64,000 nucleotides of DNA from Cepaea nemoralis (lineage: Eukaryota > Mollusca > Gastropoda > Stylommatophora > Helicidae). This document shows positions 1-9,600 of the stretch, piece by piece; positions within the stretch are counted from its first letter, which is position 1, and every line of letters begins with the position of its first letter. The notes under the pieces were generated by a model. It was not told where the DNA came from. It saw only the letters and a program-made list of their open reading frames with translations, and ran no database searches. Made by a program: the position numbers and the translations under genes. Location of the stretch: positions 62,001 through 126,000 of the forward strand of contig JACEFZ010027769.1 of the NCBI GenBank assembly GCA_014155875.1, written 5' to 3'.

Positions 1-736
1 TGCTTGCCCAGGCAGTTGTCCACTTTCTGTTGTTGTTGGGTGCTCGGAAGTCCGTGTCCAGGTTGGCCTGCGGACACTCCCTGAAGGCGTGGTGATCGGC
101 GCAGTACCGACAGATTTCCGTCTTACTGCGGCATGTTGCTCTGCTGTGGCCGGCCCTCTGACATCTTGAACATTGATTGACTCTTGGGATGAATCTCTCT
201 GGCTGTTGTATTTTTTTTTTGCTGATTGATACTTTGGTCGGCATTTCGATGCCCTCCGACGTCACCACTGCCAAGATTATAGGTATCTTGGAATAAGTGA
301 GGTGCCGCTCCGCCTTAAAGAATCGGATGTGAGGATTCTCTTATCGTAGCTGCTTCAGGATTTCGTCGTCTGTCAGCTCCACTTGGATATGCTTGACAAC
401 CCACTTGCTTGTCGGTGAGTCGGTGTTTCCGACTCTGGTGTCTTTCTCCTCCCTCTTCTTCTCAGTAGGTTTGGCTCTTGTCTGTGGTGGGCTGTCGATC
501 TTCTCCCTCGTGGTAGCTTCAGTATTAGCTGTAGTTTCAGGTTCTTTGATGCATCTAGCAGGCGTGTTCTCCACGTTCATCTTATTCACGGTCTTGTCGG
601 CTCCCACGCTGCACATCTTGGATACCGCGTGTTTCTTGTTGTTGGACTTGCGCCGTGACATTTCCCCCCGTATCAGGCTTCTTGACTGGTTAAGGCGACT
701 TGTCTTGTTAGCGCTCGCAGTGCGAATGACGGCCAA
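1..736 (-). pseudogene. LINE ORF1 (Gag-like, CCHC zinc knuckles), one in-frame stop
   Basis: Read on the minus strand, one frame runs from about 660 (start MSRRKSNN) to the window edge and is broken only by a TAA at 341-343. Beyond that stop the same frame encodes two zinc knuckles: CSRCQRAGHSRATC (C-x2-C-x4-H-x4-C), then CRYCADHHAFREC (C-x2-C-x3-H-x4-C). This pair is typical of the nucleic-acid-binding Gag-like ORF1 of Jockey/R1/I-type LINEs, which coats the element RNA. The N-terminal third is Lys/Thr/Glu-rich and low complexity. The frame can be read upstream to 736, but 661-736 joins a different LINE fragment, so the ATG at about 660 is the likelier start. The 3' end lies outside the window. 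The clade is inferred from the knuckles alone. Confidence 0.72.
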
Positions 737-737
737 G

Positions 738-1270
738 CTTCTTCAATATTCAGCTCTTGAAATATGGATGCATTTGTTCTTTTCTTTATCCAAGATATTC
801 TTAGAACTCGTCTATAACATTTACATTCAAAGGCATTTAGGAGCTGTTCAGCTTGCTTAGTAAGTGGCCTGGTTTCACAGGCGTATGTTGCAATGGGAAA
901 GATGCATGCTCTTAAAAATCTAATTTGTGTAGTTCTATCTGTCCTTCTCCACAATTTATTCCGTTGTTTTAGTCTTCGAAGAGCAATAGATATTGGTCTT
1001 TTAATATCTTTCATTGTGACACTATTGTTGGTAATCAATGACCCAAGATATTCGAACTTTTCCACCACCTCCAAATTTTCCTGATTAACATATACTTCTT
1101 TCTCCATAGTTATTTTATCTGTATGCATTACTTTTTTTTTTTCTTTCTATTAAAATAAGTTGAAAATATAAGTTGTGATTTTCACCATTCAATTGGCTTG
1201 AGGTTATTAGGTTGTCTATAGTGGTGTTGTGTGGATAGCAATACTGTATCATCAGCATATCGAATCTCTA
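738..1270 (-). pseudogene. LINE reverse transcriptase C-terminal fragment
   Basis: The minus-strand frame from 1128 encodes FEYLGSLITNNS, then a thumb-like stretch with YACETRPLTKQAEQLL and RRVLRISWIKKRTN, the usual C-terminal part of an RTE-type LINE polyprotein. Upstream, at about 1240-1265, the same strand encodes the RT motif C block RYADDTVLL. The part between is decayed, with a T-rich run at 1131-1141 (lysines on the coding strand) and stops. Homology ends at about 738, where the Gag-like fragment begins, so two unrelated LINE pieces abut. The copy is 5' truncated and inactive. Confidence 0.7.
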
Positions 1271-1303
1271 GTATATGTAGAGATTAGACGACTAGAAGTA
1301 GTA

Positions 1304-1326
1304 TCAAGTGTAGGAACTACACTTGA
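1304..1326. repeat. Perfect short inverted repeat
   Basis: TCAAGTGTAG is followed by a 3-base loop and its exact reverse complement. It sits at the 5' breakpoint of the LINE fragment on its left and may be the end of a small element. Confidence 0.5.
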
Positions 1327-1562
1327 GTTCCAAGCGAGGAAACGCAAAATATGAAATCAGAAATAATGCCTTTTCTTCGAATGTTTCGGTCCCTTCACCC
1401 TCTTTATGTATAAATCGAGCAAATGATAAACCAGTCTTTCTAGGGGAAAGCTCACTTCAAGACAGAATCATACTTAGTAACATAGTTTGCAATTTAGAAA
1501 AGAGGGTGGAACTTATAAAGTTATCAAAAGAAAAACAGAGAAGACTGCAGGAGCTATTGTAA
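1323..1562 (+). CDS. Short hypothetical ORF, unrecognised
   Basis: An open frame of 79 codons ends at 1562. It has a Ser-rich start and a C-terminal third that is heptad-like and charged (NLEKRVELIKLSKEK), suggesting a short coiled coil. I do not recognise it. It starts inside a perfect 10-bp-arm inverted repeat (1304-1326), with TTG as first codon, so the start is not convincing. It could be an exon remnant or chance. Confidence 0.2.
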   Translation: MSSKRGNAKYEIRNNAFSSNVSVPSPSLCINRANDKPVFLGESSLQDRIILSNIVCNLEKRVELIKLSKEKQRRLQELL

Positions 1563-1639
1563 CACTTGTTGTTTGCCCATCAAGAATGATGATGACTATT
1601 CATTCATCCAATGGGGTTGACAGTATGGAGTGGCGAACG

Positions 1640-1766
1640 AACAAACGAACGAACAAACTTTATTTTAAAAGGGTAACAAATTGGGCACACAGGCCCGTCA
1701 TACAAGTGAGTTCTAAGATGGCTGATAAGGCCTATTTTGGCTCGAAATGTTCTTTGACAGTGTAAG
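1640..1766 (-). pseudogene. LINE 3' end encoding a C2H2 finger, with tail
   Basis: On the minus strand 1766 to 1690 encodes a C2H2 finger (C-x2-C-x12-H-x3-H, containing RTFRAKIGLISH). The same finger type closes the LINE copies ending near 20180, 61110 and 9601. It is followed by a short 3' UTR with AATAAA and a (TTCG/TTTG)n tail at 1640-1675. This piece is the continuation of the LINE fragment at 2030-2335, the two being separated by the SINE at 1767-2023. Confidence 0.6.
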
Positions 1767-2023
1767 CAAAAAATAGTCGCTTAAAAAGTCGCTTAAAAGT
1801 CGACAGGGTCGACTTCATTGCACCGGGTTTAATCACATATGGCTCGGTCTCTTTCCACAGCACGGAAAGCGTTGCACAAAGCACGAACTCCGTAGCTTTT
1901 AGCGACGACCCACAGGAGCCTCCAAAACATTTAACTCGTAAACCGAAGGACGCGGCCCGGAATCGAACCAACAACCTTTGGAGCACGAGTCAAACGGCTT
2001 GACCACTTCGCCACTGAGACTCC
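1767..2023 (-). mobile_element. tRNA-derived SINE, nearly full length
   Basis: On the minus strand an A box TGGCGAAGTGG (plus coordinates 2003-2013) and a B box GGTTCGATTCC (1959-1969) form an RNA polymerase III promoter about 35 bases apart. The body that follows matches the copies at 16684-16936 and 50853-50985 and ends in repeats of CGACTTTTAAG. It sits between two parts of one LINE reading frame, so it inserted into that LINE. Confidence 0.82.
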
Positions 2024-2029
2024 TCCTGC

Positions 2030-2335
2030 AGTGGTTTTTCTGTCCAGCCTTATCTTCACAGCTCCTGCAGTCCTGATTGCTTCACAAGTGACTATACGCC
2101 ATGAATTTCGATATTTGGCAGCAGTCTCCCAGGTGCCAAGATGTATTCCAAATCATTCAGTGAGATTTTCAGAGTGTCTTTAAAGCATTTCCTTTGGCCG
2201 CGTTTGGAGCGTTACCACAATGCAGCTCTCCGTAAAATATTCGTTTAGGGAGCCTGTGATCTGGCATGCGAGTTAAGTGACCAGCCCAGCGAATCTGATT
2301 CTTCATTAGTACCGTGTGGATACTGGGCATGGGCG
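2030..2335 (-). pseudogene. LINE polyprotein C-terminal fragment
   Basis: Minus-strand translation gives IRWAGHLTRMPDHRLPKRI, then FYGEL, and after a frameshift ETAAKYRNSWRIVTCEA and RLDRKTTAG. This is the region between the RT thumb and the terminal C2H2 finger in the LINE family that also occurs at 18275-20340 and 60400-61170. The finger itself lies at 1690-1766, past the SINE. At least one frameshift (near 2190) and missing sequence make it inactive. Confidence 0.62.
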
Positions 2336-2340
2336 CTCCA

Positions 2341-2763
2341 GTCATTAGATATAAAACCGTACCGATTCCTACACCAGCAGTCAAAGAGCCTGTTCCTTTG
2401 TACGCCACAAACAATTGTATTTACCAATTCACATGTAGATGCCAGGCCTTCTACATTGGTAGAACAGAGAGACAGCTTAACAAATGAGTGTCAGAACACA
2501 TACCTCAATGGGTCAACAAGATACAACACACAGGAGATGCTAGCCTCGTGGGGCCGACACACCGGAAGCTCCCGGCGTCTTCAACTGGTAGGCACTTTAT
2601 AGAAAGCGCCCATGTGGTTGACAGAGACACTGCCTTTCGCGTGTTGTTTAACACACAAAATACTAGCTTGTTAAAATTTGCAGAAGCAATTATGATCAAT
2701 CAACGCAAGCCAGAATTGTGCAAACAGAAAGACATGTTAGTCAGCTTAAAATTACCGTGGTAG
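2341..2763 (+). pseudogene. Penelope-like element GIY-YIG endonuclease fragment
   Basis: One plus-strand frame encodes CIYQFTCRCQAFYIGRT, the characteristic Penelope GIY-YIG block with its preceding cysteines, then RQLNK, a TGA at 2485-2487 where Arg (CGA) is expected, and VSEHIPQWVNK. It continues through SSTGRHFIESAHVVDRDTAF and a C-terminus ending in a TAG at 2761-2763. The GIY-YIG nuclease nicks target DNA for this class. No RT is present just upstream, so this is a 5'-truncated copy with one nonsense mutation. A Penelope RT occurs elsewhere, at 27.5-28.5 kb. Confidence 0.83.
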
Positions 2764-2885
2764 ATAAGTGACATTACTGTACGAATATGTGTATATTTCG
2801 ACTTGAAGGATTTATCTAGTTAATTGACGTAAGTTGTGTGATTTCTGCAGTATGTACCTGACGAGATGCAGCGAAATATAAACAT
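2764..2885 (+). mobile_element. Penelope-like element 3' UTR
   Basis: About 45 bases at 2835-2880 recur almost unchanged on the minus strand at 26880-26925. The shared block contains CTGACGAG (2858-2865) followed by CGAAA (2872-2876), resembling a hammerhead ribozyme core. Penelope elements are known to carry hammerhead motifs. A complete fold was not established here. Confidence 0.45.
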
Positions 2886-2888
2886 TCA

Positions 2889-3170
2889 CCACACATCTAA
2901 TAAACCTACAGACCATTGTAGTGATCTGGTGGCCAATGAGGCATGTTCCTGTGTGCTCCATATTACCAGGTCATCAGCACACAGTACCAATTTTATTCCA
3001 TGTTGTAGTTTAACAAGACCATTTATGAAGATTATAAAATCGTGTGAGGGACAAGACTCTGCCCTGGGGAACACCATGACTTTCTTGCTCTTGAGCCATC
3101 TATTTGTACTCGGGCTCTTCTGTTGTGCAAGTATGCTTTCACTCATATGTACATTCTTCTATTTGCTTTA
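2889..3170 (-). pseudogene. LINE RT motif B-C fragment
   Basis: On the minus strand one frame gives KSHGVPQGRVLS (RT motif B). After a frameshift the next gives FIIFINGLVKLQHGIKLVL, then CADDLVIWSTQEHA (motif C with the catalytic Asp pair). The fragment is only about 90 codons long and stops abruptly at both sides. It resembles Jockey-like RTs and may relate to the Gag-like fragment at 1-736, but that link is inference. Confidence 0.55.
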
Positions 3171-3174
3171 TGCA

Positions 3175-3960
3175 GCGTAGATTACGGACTAGGGGGAGCT
3201 CAGATGAGGCAAATTTATTTTGTGAAGAACAAATTGTTTATCCTCGGCAATTTTTATTCTTTATCTTTGTAAAAAAAAAAAAAAAAGCCTGGTTAAGCAG
3301 AATCTGATTATCACAAATTTTCTGATATGTTGAATGATTACATGTGTCCCGGCTATATAATTTGATCTGCTTAAGGCAAAGATTTCTCCTGGATATTTGT
3401 ACAACTTTACAACGGCTGTTTTCGGAAATTGCACACTTTGTCTGTGATAACATTTTAGTTATATTCCCTCTAAAATAGCTGGGAAGTTAAAATCAATATC
3501 TTTGAAAAGAAAGATTAAGCTATTACAAGATGTGGAAAATAGTCGCCAAATTTTTTAAAAAAGAAAAGAAAGAAAAGACAACAGAAATAGCAAAAACAAT
3601 TTGACATTCCAAAAACAACGCTTTCTGGAATAATTAAAAATAAGGATCGGCATAGAAACATATTATAAGGTGAATAAATTTATTGCGACAGAATGAAGAC
3701 CTGAGAAGTGGCATGTGATGACAACTAGACTGACCTTCGGACACAGCAGATGTGTTTGCGTGCTCTCCTCATTTTTTGGATTATTTTTTCTGTCTATCTT
3801 CATTAGAGCGCAATGGATTTTATATGATTGTGATCACAACAATGCCGTTCAACTAGTGAAATTGTGTTAAGGTTGCTAAATGTGCAGTGTTGGATATGAA
3901 TGCTAATAATGTTGTATTCAATACTATGGATAAACTATTCACGAAACGGAGAAGCGTCAG
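3175..3960. other. AT-rich spacer, no gene seen
   Basis: Contains a run of A at about 3271-3285 and a purine-rich stretch at 3555-3590. The right-hand part probably includes the 5' UTR of the LINE that follows, but its exact 5' end could not be placed. Confidence 0.4.
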
Positions 3961-4059
3961 TGATAGCTTGAACTAGCCAATCACAACACTGGAATTTCAA
4001 CCGAGTGCGGGGGCTGCTAAAATGTGTACCTGCGGGCGAAAATACAATACTATGTAGCC

Positions 4060-4569
4060 ATGCTTGAAGAGGGGGGAGCTTCTGTGCTGGAGGTAGCGGC
4101 AGAACGTGGGCGATGTGGGTTAAGATTAAGATCTACCAAAACTAAGAACTACGCACTAAACAAAGAGAAAGAAGTGAAAAACAAGTTAAAGAATTGCTTT
4201 GGCTCTCCATCACTGTCTGTCAAGCGTATGAACGACGGGAAATGCATTTCCATTACTTTCAATAATACTCTGCATTATGAGGCATTTCGAACATGCCTGA
4301 TCAAACATTATCAGGGCGGCCATGTTGAGTACAGGGTGGACCGATACGGCGCTCAAGTCGAAATCAAAGTATCAGCTTCGTTACACACTTTGCATCTCTA
4401 CAACTCTAAAAACAGTTTGCTTGCCCAGGGGGCAGTTGACGTCATGTCTGAGTGGCTCTCGACTCATTTCGTCGAAATTCAACAGACAGCACATAAATTA
4501 ATAGGTGACTCACTAAACACACCTGCCGATCTCAGCATGCCAGTGGCTGGCGAAACCTACACAATCTGA
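4060..4569 (+). CDS. Small first ORF of the CR1-type LINE, unknown function
   Basis: An open frame of about 169 codons from ATG 4060 (MLEEGGASVLEV) to 4569. The frame can be read from 4024, but without an ATG. A separate ATG at 4022 opens a frame (MCTCGRKYNT) that stops after 11 codons and may be the original start before a frameshift. The protein has a basic N-terminus and alternating beta-like strands (CISITFNNTL, VEYRVDRYGAQVEIKVSA, LHLYNSKNSLLAQGA) ending in a helix with WLSTHFVEI. I do not recognise a domain. It is separated from the esterase ORF by 52 bases and lies in another frame. Being the first ORF of the element it may be an RNA-binding or chaperone protein, but that is a guess. 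Confidence 0.55.
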   Translation: MLEEGGASVLEVAAERGRCGLRLRSTKTKNYALNKEKEVKNKLKNCFGSPSLSVKRMNDGKCISITFNNTLHYEAFRTCLIKHYQGGHVEYRVDRYGAQVEIKVSASLHTLHLYNSKNSLLAQGAVDVMSEWLSTHFVEIQQTAHKLIGDSLNTPADLSMPVAGETYTI

Positions 4570-4621
4570 AGCTGTAGCCATCACAGCATCAGGCCATAAT
4601 GACACCATAGTTCAACAAACC

Positions 4622-6118
4622 ATGACTCAGCACAGCAACAAGACGAATGAAACTTCTAACCGACCAGTGTTGCTAGCCATTGAGTACCCGATGAGTATGT
4701 GTGTAGAAGACAGTATACAACCAAATGAAATAAATTTGAATCAAATAGAGGTTGCACCATCGGTACTAGATGATAGCCCCGCTACTAACCAACACTCGTG
4801 CGTCTGTCAGCAGCATATTAAAAAATTAGAGTCAGACCTGAAAGTACTTTTTGATGCCGCCTCTGACAACACAAACAAGATCGCCACAATCATTCGTGAC
4901 TATAACAACCTCAAGTCAGAGGTGACTCTCCTGAGAGAAGAAAATGATAAACTAAACCACACCGTTGAGACGTTACAACGCTCGCCCACTATTGACATGG
5001 CAGCACACGTAGATAGTCTAGAAGTAACAGAACCAGTCGTAGATGCGTCAATTACTCAGCCAACCAAAACACATCAGCAAATAGAAAATGTTGCTCGACA
5101 GCACTCAACATATCCTATCGAAGTAAAGGTCAGCCATAGATTTGAAGCATTACAAGAGCAACTATCAAACAACAGCCTGGACGACAGAACATTGCCGAGA
5201 GAATACGCCCACATTCAAGAAACATCTGATAATCTGCAAGAAGACAGACTACAGCTGGATTGTCACCAATGGCAGAAACAGCGTGCAAGACGTGTCAGAA
5301 CCCAATATACACAGAAAATACCGGCTGACTGCACCCACGTGATAATTGGCGACTCTTTGATTGGGGGAATTTACAGTGACTGCATGTCCTTATCAGACAC
5401 CGACAAAGCCGCAACAATTCAGCTTCCAGGTGCAGGAGTAGAAAGACTAAGAAACAGTATACGTAAACTGGAGGTTAATACAGCGATTAAAAAGACATCG
5501 ATTCATATAGGAATACAAGACACTATGAGAAACCAAAGTATAACAATTTCTCAGTTAAGAACACTACTTGACTTACTACATTACACTTTCCCAAATTCTA
5601 CAGTTTTTTTCTCCTCCATCATACCACCAAGTTATGGCTCTCAACGTCGATTGGCCGACATAAACAATAACACCCTAGAGACATTTTGCAATCGGTATCG
5701 TGTACACTTAATCAACAACACACCCTTCTTCACATCACAGACAGGAGCACCAAGGAAACGATTGTATAGAGACCAAATACACACAACCACATTAGGAACT
5801 AGTCTTCTTGCAAAGAACATTAAATATCCTGAAAGGGCGCAAAACCTGACCAACACACAAATGCGAAAAACATTGATTTCTGAAGGACCTAAGCCAACCC
5901 AGGCCAGCCGAAACTCCTCCATTTCACCAGGTAAACGTCTGCTGACATCTGACCCCCGACCTCCGGCCAGGCAAGAATCACACACGCTACCAAGGATAAA
6001 CCAACCCATTCTTCCTACCCCCATCTTAGCACAGGAAGGAGATAACTACCACAATAGTTGTCCTGCCCTCCCCTACAAGGAACCTGCGTTGCAAACATCG
6101 GCACACACACGGCAGTAA
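4622..6118 (+). CDS. LINE ORF1: coiled coil + SGNH/GDSL esterase domain
   Basis: 498 codons, fully open. Residues about 55-120 form a coiled coil (LKSEVTLLREENDKLNHTVE), and about 235-400 an SGNH hydrolase fold. Block I is VIIGDSLIGG with the nucleophile Ser245; block II is LPGAGVERL near 266-274; block III reads HIGIQD at 295-300, where the family usually has Gly-x-Asn-Asp; block V is RDQIH with Asp384 and His387. Such esterase ORF1 proteins are known in CR1/L2-type LINEs and self-associate on element RNA. The usual block III Asn is Gln299 here, so oxyanion-hole function is doubtful, while Ser, Asp and His remain. The C-terminal 90 residues are Pro/Ser/Arg-rich. A shifted frame at 6126-6344 may be its lost tail. 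Confidence 0.82.
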   Translation: MTQHSNKTNETSNRPVLLAIEYPMSMCVEDSIQPNEINLNQIEVAPSVLDDSPATNQHSCVCQQHIKKLESDLKVLFDAASDNTNKIATIIRDYNNLKSEVTLLREENDKLNHTVETLQRSPTIDMAAHVDSLEVTEPVVDASITQPTKTHQQIENVARQHSTYPIEVKVSHRFEALQEQLSNNSLDDRTLPREYAHIQETSDNLQEDRLQLDCHQWQKQRARRVRTQYTQKIPADCTHVIIGDSLIGGIYSDCMSLSDTDKAATIQLPGAGVERLRNSIRKLEVNTAIKKTSIHIGIQDTMRNQSITISQLRTLLDLLHYTFPNSTVFFSSIIPPSYGSQRRLADINNNTLETFCNRYRVHLINNTPFFTSQTGAPRKRLYRDQIHTTTLGTSLLAKNIKYPERAQNLTNTQMRKTLISEGPKPTQASRNSSISPGKRLLTSDPRPPARQESHTLPRINQPILPTPILAQEGDNYHNSCPALPYKEPALQTSAHTRQ

Positions 6119-6125
6119 TACCACT

Positions 6126-6344
6126 TTGACACAGCCCCCTCACCCCACAAATGGGCCACCTAGCAGACAGCAGGAAGTTCCACATCATTGGGGTCCAGAA
6201 CTTTACGCCAACAATGGGTCACATATCAGACAACAACAGGTTCCGCATCATTGGAATCCAGAACTGCTACACTTGATGCAATTTAGTCCAGCCGCACTGA
6301 ATCAAGCTTTTATGATGTCTCTACAATACAGACCTGTAAGATAG
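6126..6344 (+). CDS. Pro/Gln/His-rich tail ORF after LINE ORF1
   Basis: 72 codons with two imperfect copies of RQQxVPHHWxPEL, reflecting a local duplication of about 63 bases. It starts 8 bases after the ORF1 stop in another frame, so it is either the frameshifted C-terminus of the esterase ORF or a small separate ORF. No domain recognised. Confidence 0.35.
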   Translation: MTQPPHPTNGPPSRQQEVPHHWGPELYANNGSHIRQQQVPHHWNPELLHLMQFSPAALNQAFMMSLQYRPVR

Positions 6345-6756
6345 GATATGTATTAAACACTGAGCCCTATACGCAATATACCAGAAAAGAGCTTCCTCCT
6401 TGAACTTTAAACTGCTTACTGTTTAGCGTTTTATCTCCCGTGTGGGATACCCAACTTTAAACAGGAACATTGACTTGTATAGTCATTTATTCATTCTTTC
6501 GGATAGCAGCTGGTTACATAGTCATAGCTTGCGAAGTAGTTCGAGCTAATTAATTGTTGTATGTTCATACGCTTTAATTCTTTTTGTTCTGTATTTGCAC
6601 TATACTTGTTGGTCTCATTAGTTATATCGTTATAATATTGTCATTTACATATCGATTTCTATTACTGGTATTTTGTAAATTAATGTAATTGTTTATTTTT
6701 ATGATCTTGTATTTTTACCTAACTTTGACTTATTTACACTTACTTCTTGGGTGAAA
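6345..6756 (+). other. Inter-ORF spacer of the CR1-type LINE
   Basis: AT-rich and closed in all frames. I see no feature beyond its position between ORF1 and ORF2. Confidence 0.5.
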
Positions 6757-9578
6757 TGTCTGAGAAGTGGCAACATTGGCTCAATAAATCAGGAATACGT
6801 TTCGGACATTAAACATATGCAACTTATTCAACAAGCTGCCAGAGTTATCTTCTATTCTTAATCAAAATTTTCATGTATTCGGCCTTAGTGAAAGTAGACT
6901 AAATGAAAACATTTCAGATGAGGACATCTCTATTAAAGGGTACAAAGTGTTTAGAAGAGATCCCTGTAGGAAACAAGAGACAGGCATAGTAGCCTATGTT
7001 TCTAATCTACTAAATGTTCATCGTAGGCTAGACTTTGAAACTTGCGAAATAGAATGTATTTGGTTGGAGTTAAAACTTCGAAACCGCACTCCCCTGATAA
7101 TTGGCTACCTCTATCGAAATCCCAGGGCTGGATACGTTTGGTACGAAAACTTCACTACCATGATGGATGTGGTTTTCGCTTCCGGGAAGGAAATTATACT
7201 ACTCGGAGACTTTAACATTGACACCAACAAATCCCATATAATCTGGGGAAATATAATTGCATCATACAACTTCCAACAAATAGTAAAACAAGATACTAGA
7301 GTAACAAACTCATCTTCAACACTCATAGATCACATTTATGTAACTTGCTCGGACAACATCATAGAATGCACCGTGCCCAATTGTGCAATGAGCGATCACT
7401 ACCCAATATGCTGCACATGGTCTAAAAAAGGAATTAAAACTCCTAAACACAAACACATAACTGTAAAATATAGAAGCTACAAAAATTTCAACCAAAACGC
7501 ATTTTTACAGGACTTGCTCAGTTCACCTCTAAACAATGTTTATCAACTTCCTGACCCGGATGATGCTCTGGAATCCTGGATGAAGATCTTTATTGATGTG
7601 TTTGATAGACATGTGCCAATCAAGGAAGTTCGAGTAAAACATCACGTCAAACCACCTTGGATCACCCAGGAAATTCTTGAAATTATGAGAGACAGAGATA
7701 AGGCACATAAAAAGCGGGATCTCAGCACATACCGTACTCTTAGAAACAAAGTTCAATATACCATACGAAAAGAAAAGAAAAATTACTTTAAGAACTTAGT
7801 CATGGATAAAACAAATAGTAAGGACATATGGAAGGCAATTAACACCTTGACAAACAAGCATAACTACTCAAATTCATTACCATCAAATCCTATTTCATGC
7901 GACCAATTCAGTAACTTTTTTCAGAATGACATAGATCAGTTGAAGGCTACAATACCAAATTCTCCTTGCACCTTATCTTTACTGTCATCGTTTTGCCAAA
8001 CTAGACGTCCCCGAGATATCCTTTCTGACATACCACTAATGACAGTCACTGAAGTACTCACTTACCTCAGTAAACTAAAAAACACAAACTCATCTGGGTT
8101 AGATGAAATCAGCAGTCGGATTCTCCGCTGTGCTGCGCCAGTGATCTGTGTATCACTAACCTATGTATATAATCAGTGTATCACCAAAGGTCACTTTCCA
8201 TCAGCTCTCAAAATCGCTAAAGTGTATCCTCTCCTTAAATCTGGTTCATTGGACAATGGTCTCCCGAAAAATTATAGACCCATTTCTTTACTATCATCAC
8301 TATCTAAACCACTAGAAAAACACATCCATAAGGTAACATTACAGTATTTAGATCGCAACAAGCTTATAGTTGACAGTCAATCAGGATTTCGACCAAAATA
8401 TTCTTGCCATACGGCCCTAACAAACATGATAGAAAATTGGCACCATAATATAAATAACAACAATCTATGTGGAGCTGTGTTTATCGATTTCAGAAAAGCA
8501 TTTGATATGATAGACCATGCCATTTTAATTAAAAAACTAGAGACAATGAAAATTGGCCCTAATGTTGTGATGCTAATAACATATTTTCTGTCAAACAGAA
8601 AGCAAGTAGTATCATACAATAAATCTCTGTCCCAAATAACTACCTTCAATACTGGAGTACCGCAAGGCTCTATTCTTGGCCCTCTATTATTCGCCATATA
8701 TATTAATGATCTACCTTTGCATCTTTCGTCGTCCTGCGATCTATTTGCAGACGACTGTACAGTGTATACAAACGCTGAAAGCAGTAATTTGCTGGAGTCG
8801 TCTTTGCAACAAGAATTAAATAATGTAGTTAGGTGGAGCTATGCGAACCGTATACAAATTAACATCGGCAAAACAAAATCTATGTTATTAACAACCAGAC
8901 AAAGACTTCAGACTCTAAATTCACACAGATCACTTCAACTTCACATTGATAACATGCCAGTAGAAAGTGTAATTGAGCACAAAACATTAGGTCTCATCAT
9001 TGATAGAAACCTAACCTTTAATCCTCACATTCAAGCGCTCACTAAACAAACAGCGAAAAAAGTCTACCAACTCGCCAAAATTAAAAATTTCCTTGATGAG
9101 GACACAAGGAAAATATTCTATACGTCTTGAACAGACACATTTTGACTACTGCTCTACAATCTGGGACGGTTGTTCCAATTCAAGCACCAAGCGACTTTAC
9201 TCACTCCAGAAACAGGCCATGAGGTTAATTTATAGCAAACATTTAACTGACAATCCTAGCCTGCATAAACGCCTTCAGTTACTACCACTCCGCAAACGTC
9301 TGCTTTTCAATAAGGCCAAACTAATTCACAAAATCCTACATCGGAATGCCCCAAACTACCTTTGGCCATTGTTTGAATATAATGCTAGACACAGTAAACG
9401 ATTAAATATATTACACCTTCCGAAGCCTAGGATAGACTTATACAAAACAAGCTTAATGTACTCTGCAGCTCAGCTTTGGAACAATCTTCCATATGAAATA
9501 AAAGACATCATCAATCCCTATACATATAATCGCAAATTATTTGAACACTATCTCAGTACGGATTATCTTCCCCCTTAA
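6757..9578 (+). pseudogene. LINE ORF2: APE endonuclease + reverse transcriptase, two frameshifts
   Basis: The ATG at 6757 (MSEKWQHWLNKSGIRFGH) begins the endonuclease. At about 6808 a one-base loss moves the coding frame, which continues with LNICNLFNKLPEL (the conserved Asn block), SESRL (catalytic Glu), LLGDFNID and MSDHYP. RT follows: NYRPISLLSSLSKPLE, motif A FIDFRKAFDMIDHA, motif B GVPQGSILGPLLF, motif C LFADDCTVY. At about 9126 a second one-base loss shifts into the frame that ends at 9578 with QTHFDYCSTIWDG and a C-terminus closing in LSTDYLPP. No RNase H is present, as expected for CR1/L2. Catalytic residues all look intact, so the copy is young. It encodes the target-primed reverse transcription enzyme. 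Confidence 0.85.
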
Positions 9579-9600
9579 TAATAGAAGTAATAATATAATC

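Larger units (their letters stand above)
3960..9600 (+). mobile_element. Near-complete CR1-type LINE with esterase ORF1
   Basis: A single plus-strand element with a small upstream ORF (4060-4569), a coiled-coil plus SGNH-hydrolase ORF1 (4622-6118), an inter-ORF spacer and an APE-endonuclease/RT ORF2 (6757-9578). It ends in an AATAAT-like A/T tail at about 9577-9600. An esterase-type ORF1 with an APE-RT ORF2 lacking RNase H is characteristic of the CR1/L2 group. The 5' boundary is approximate. It is the least decayed element in the window. Confidence 0.75.
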
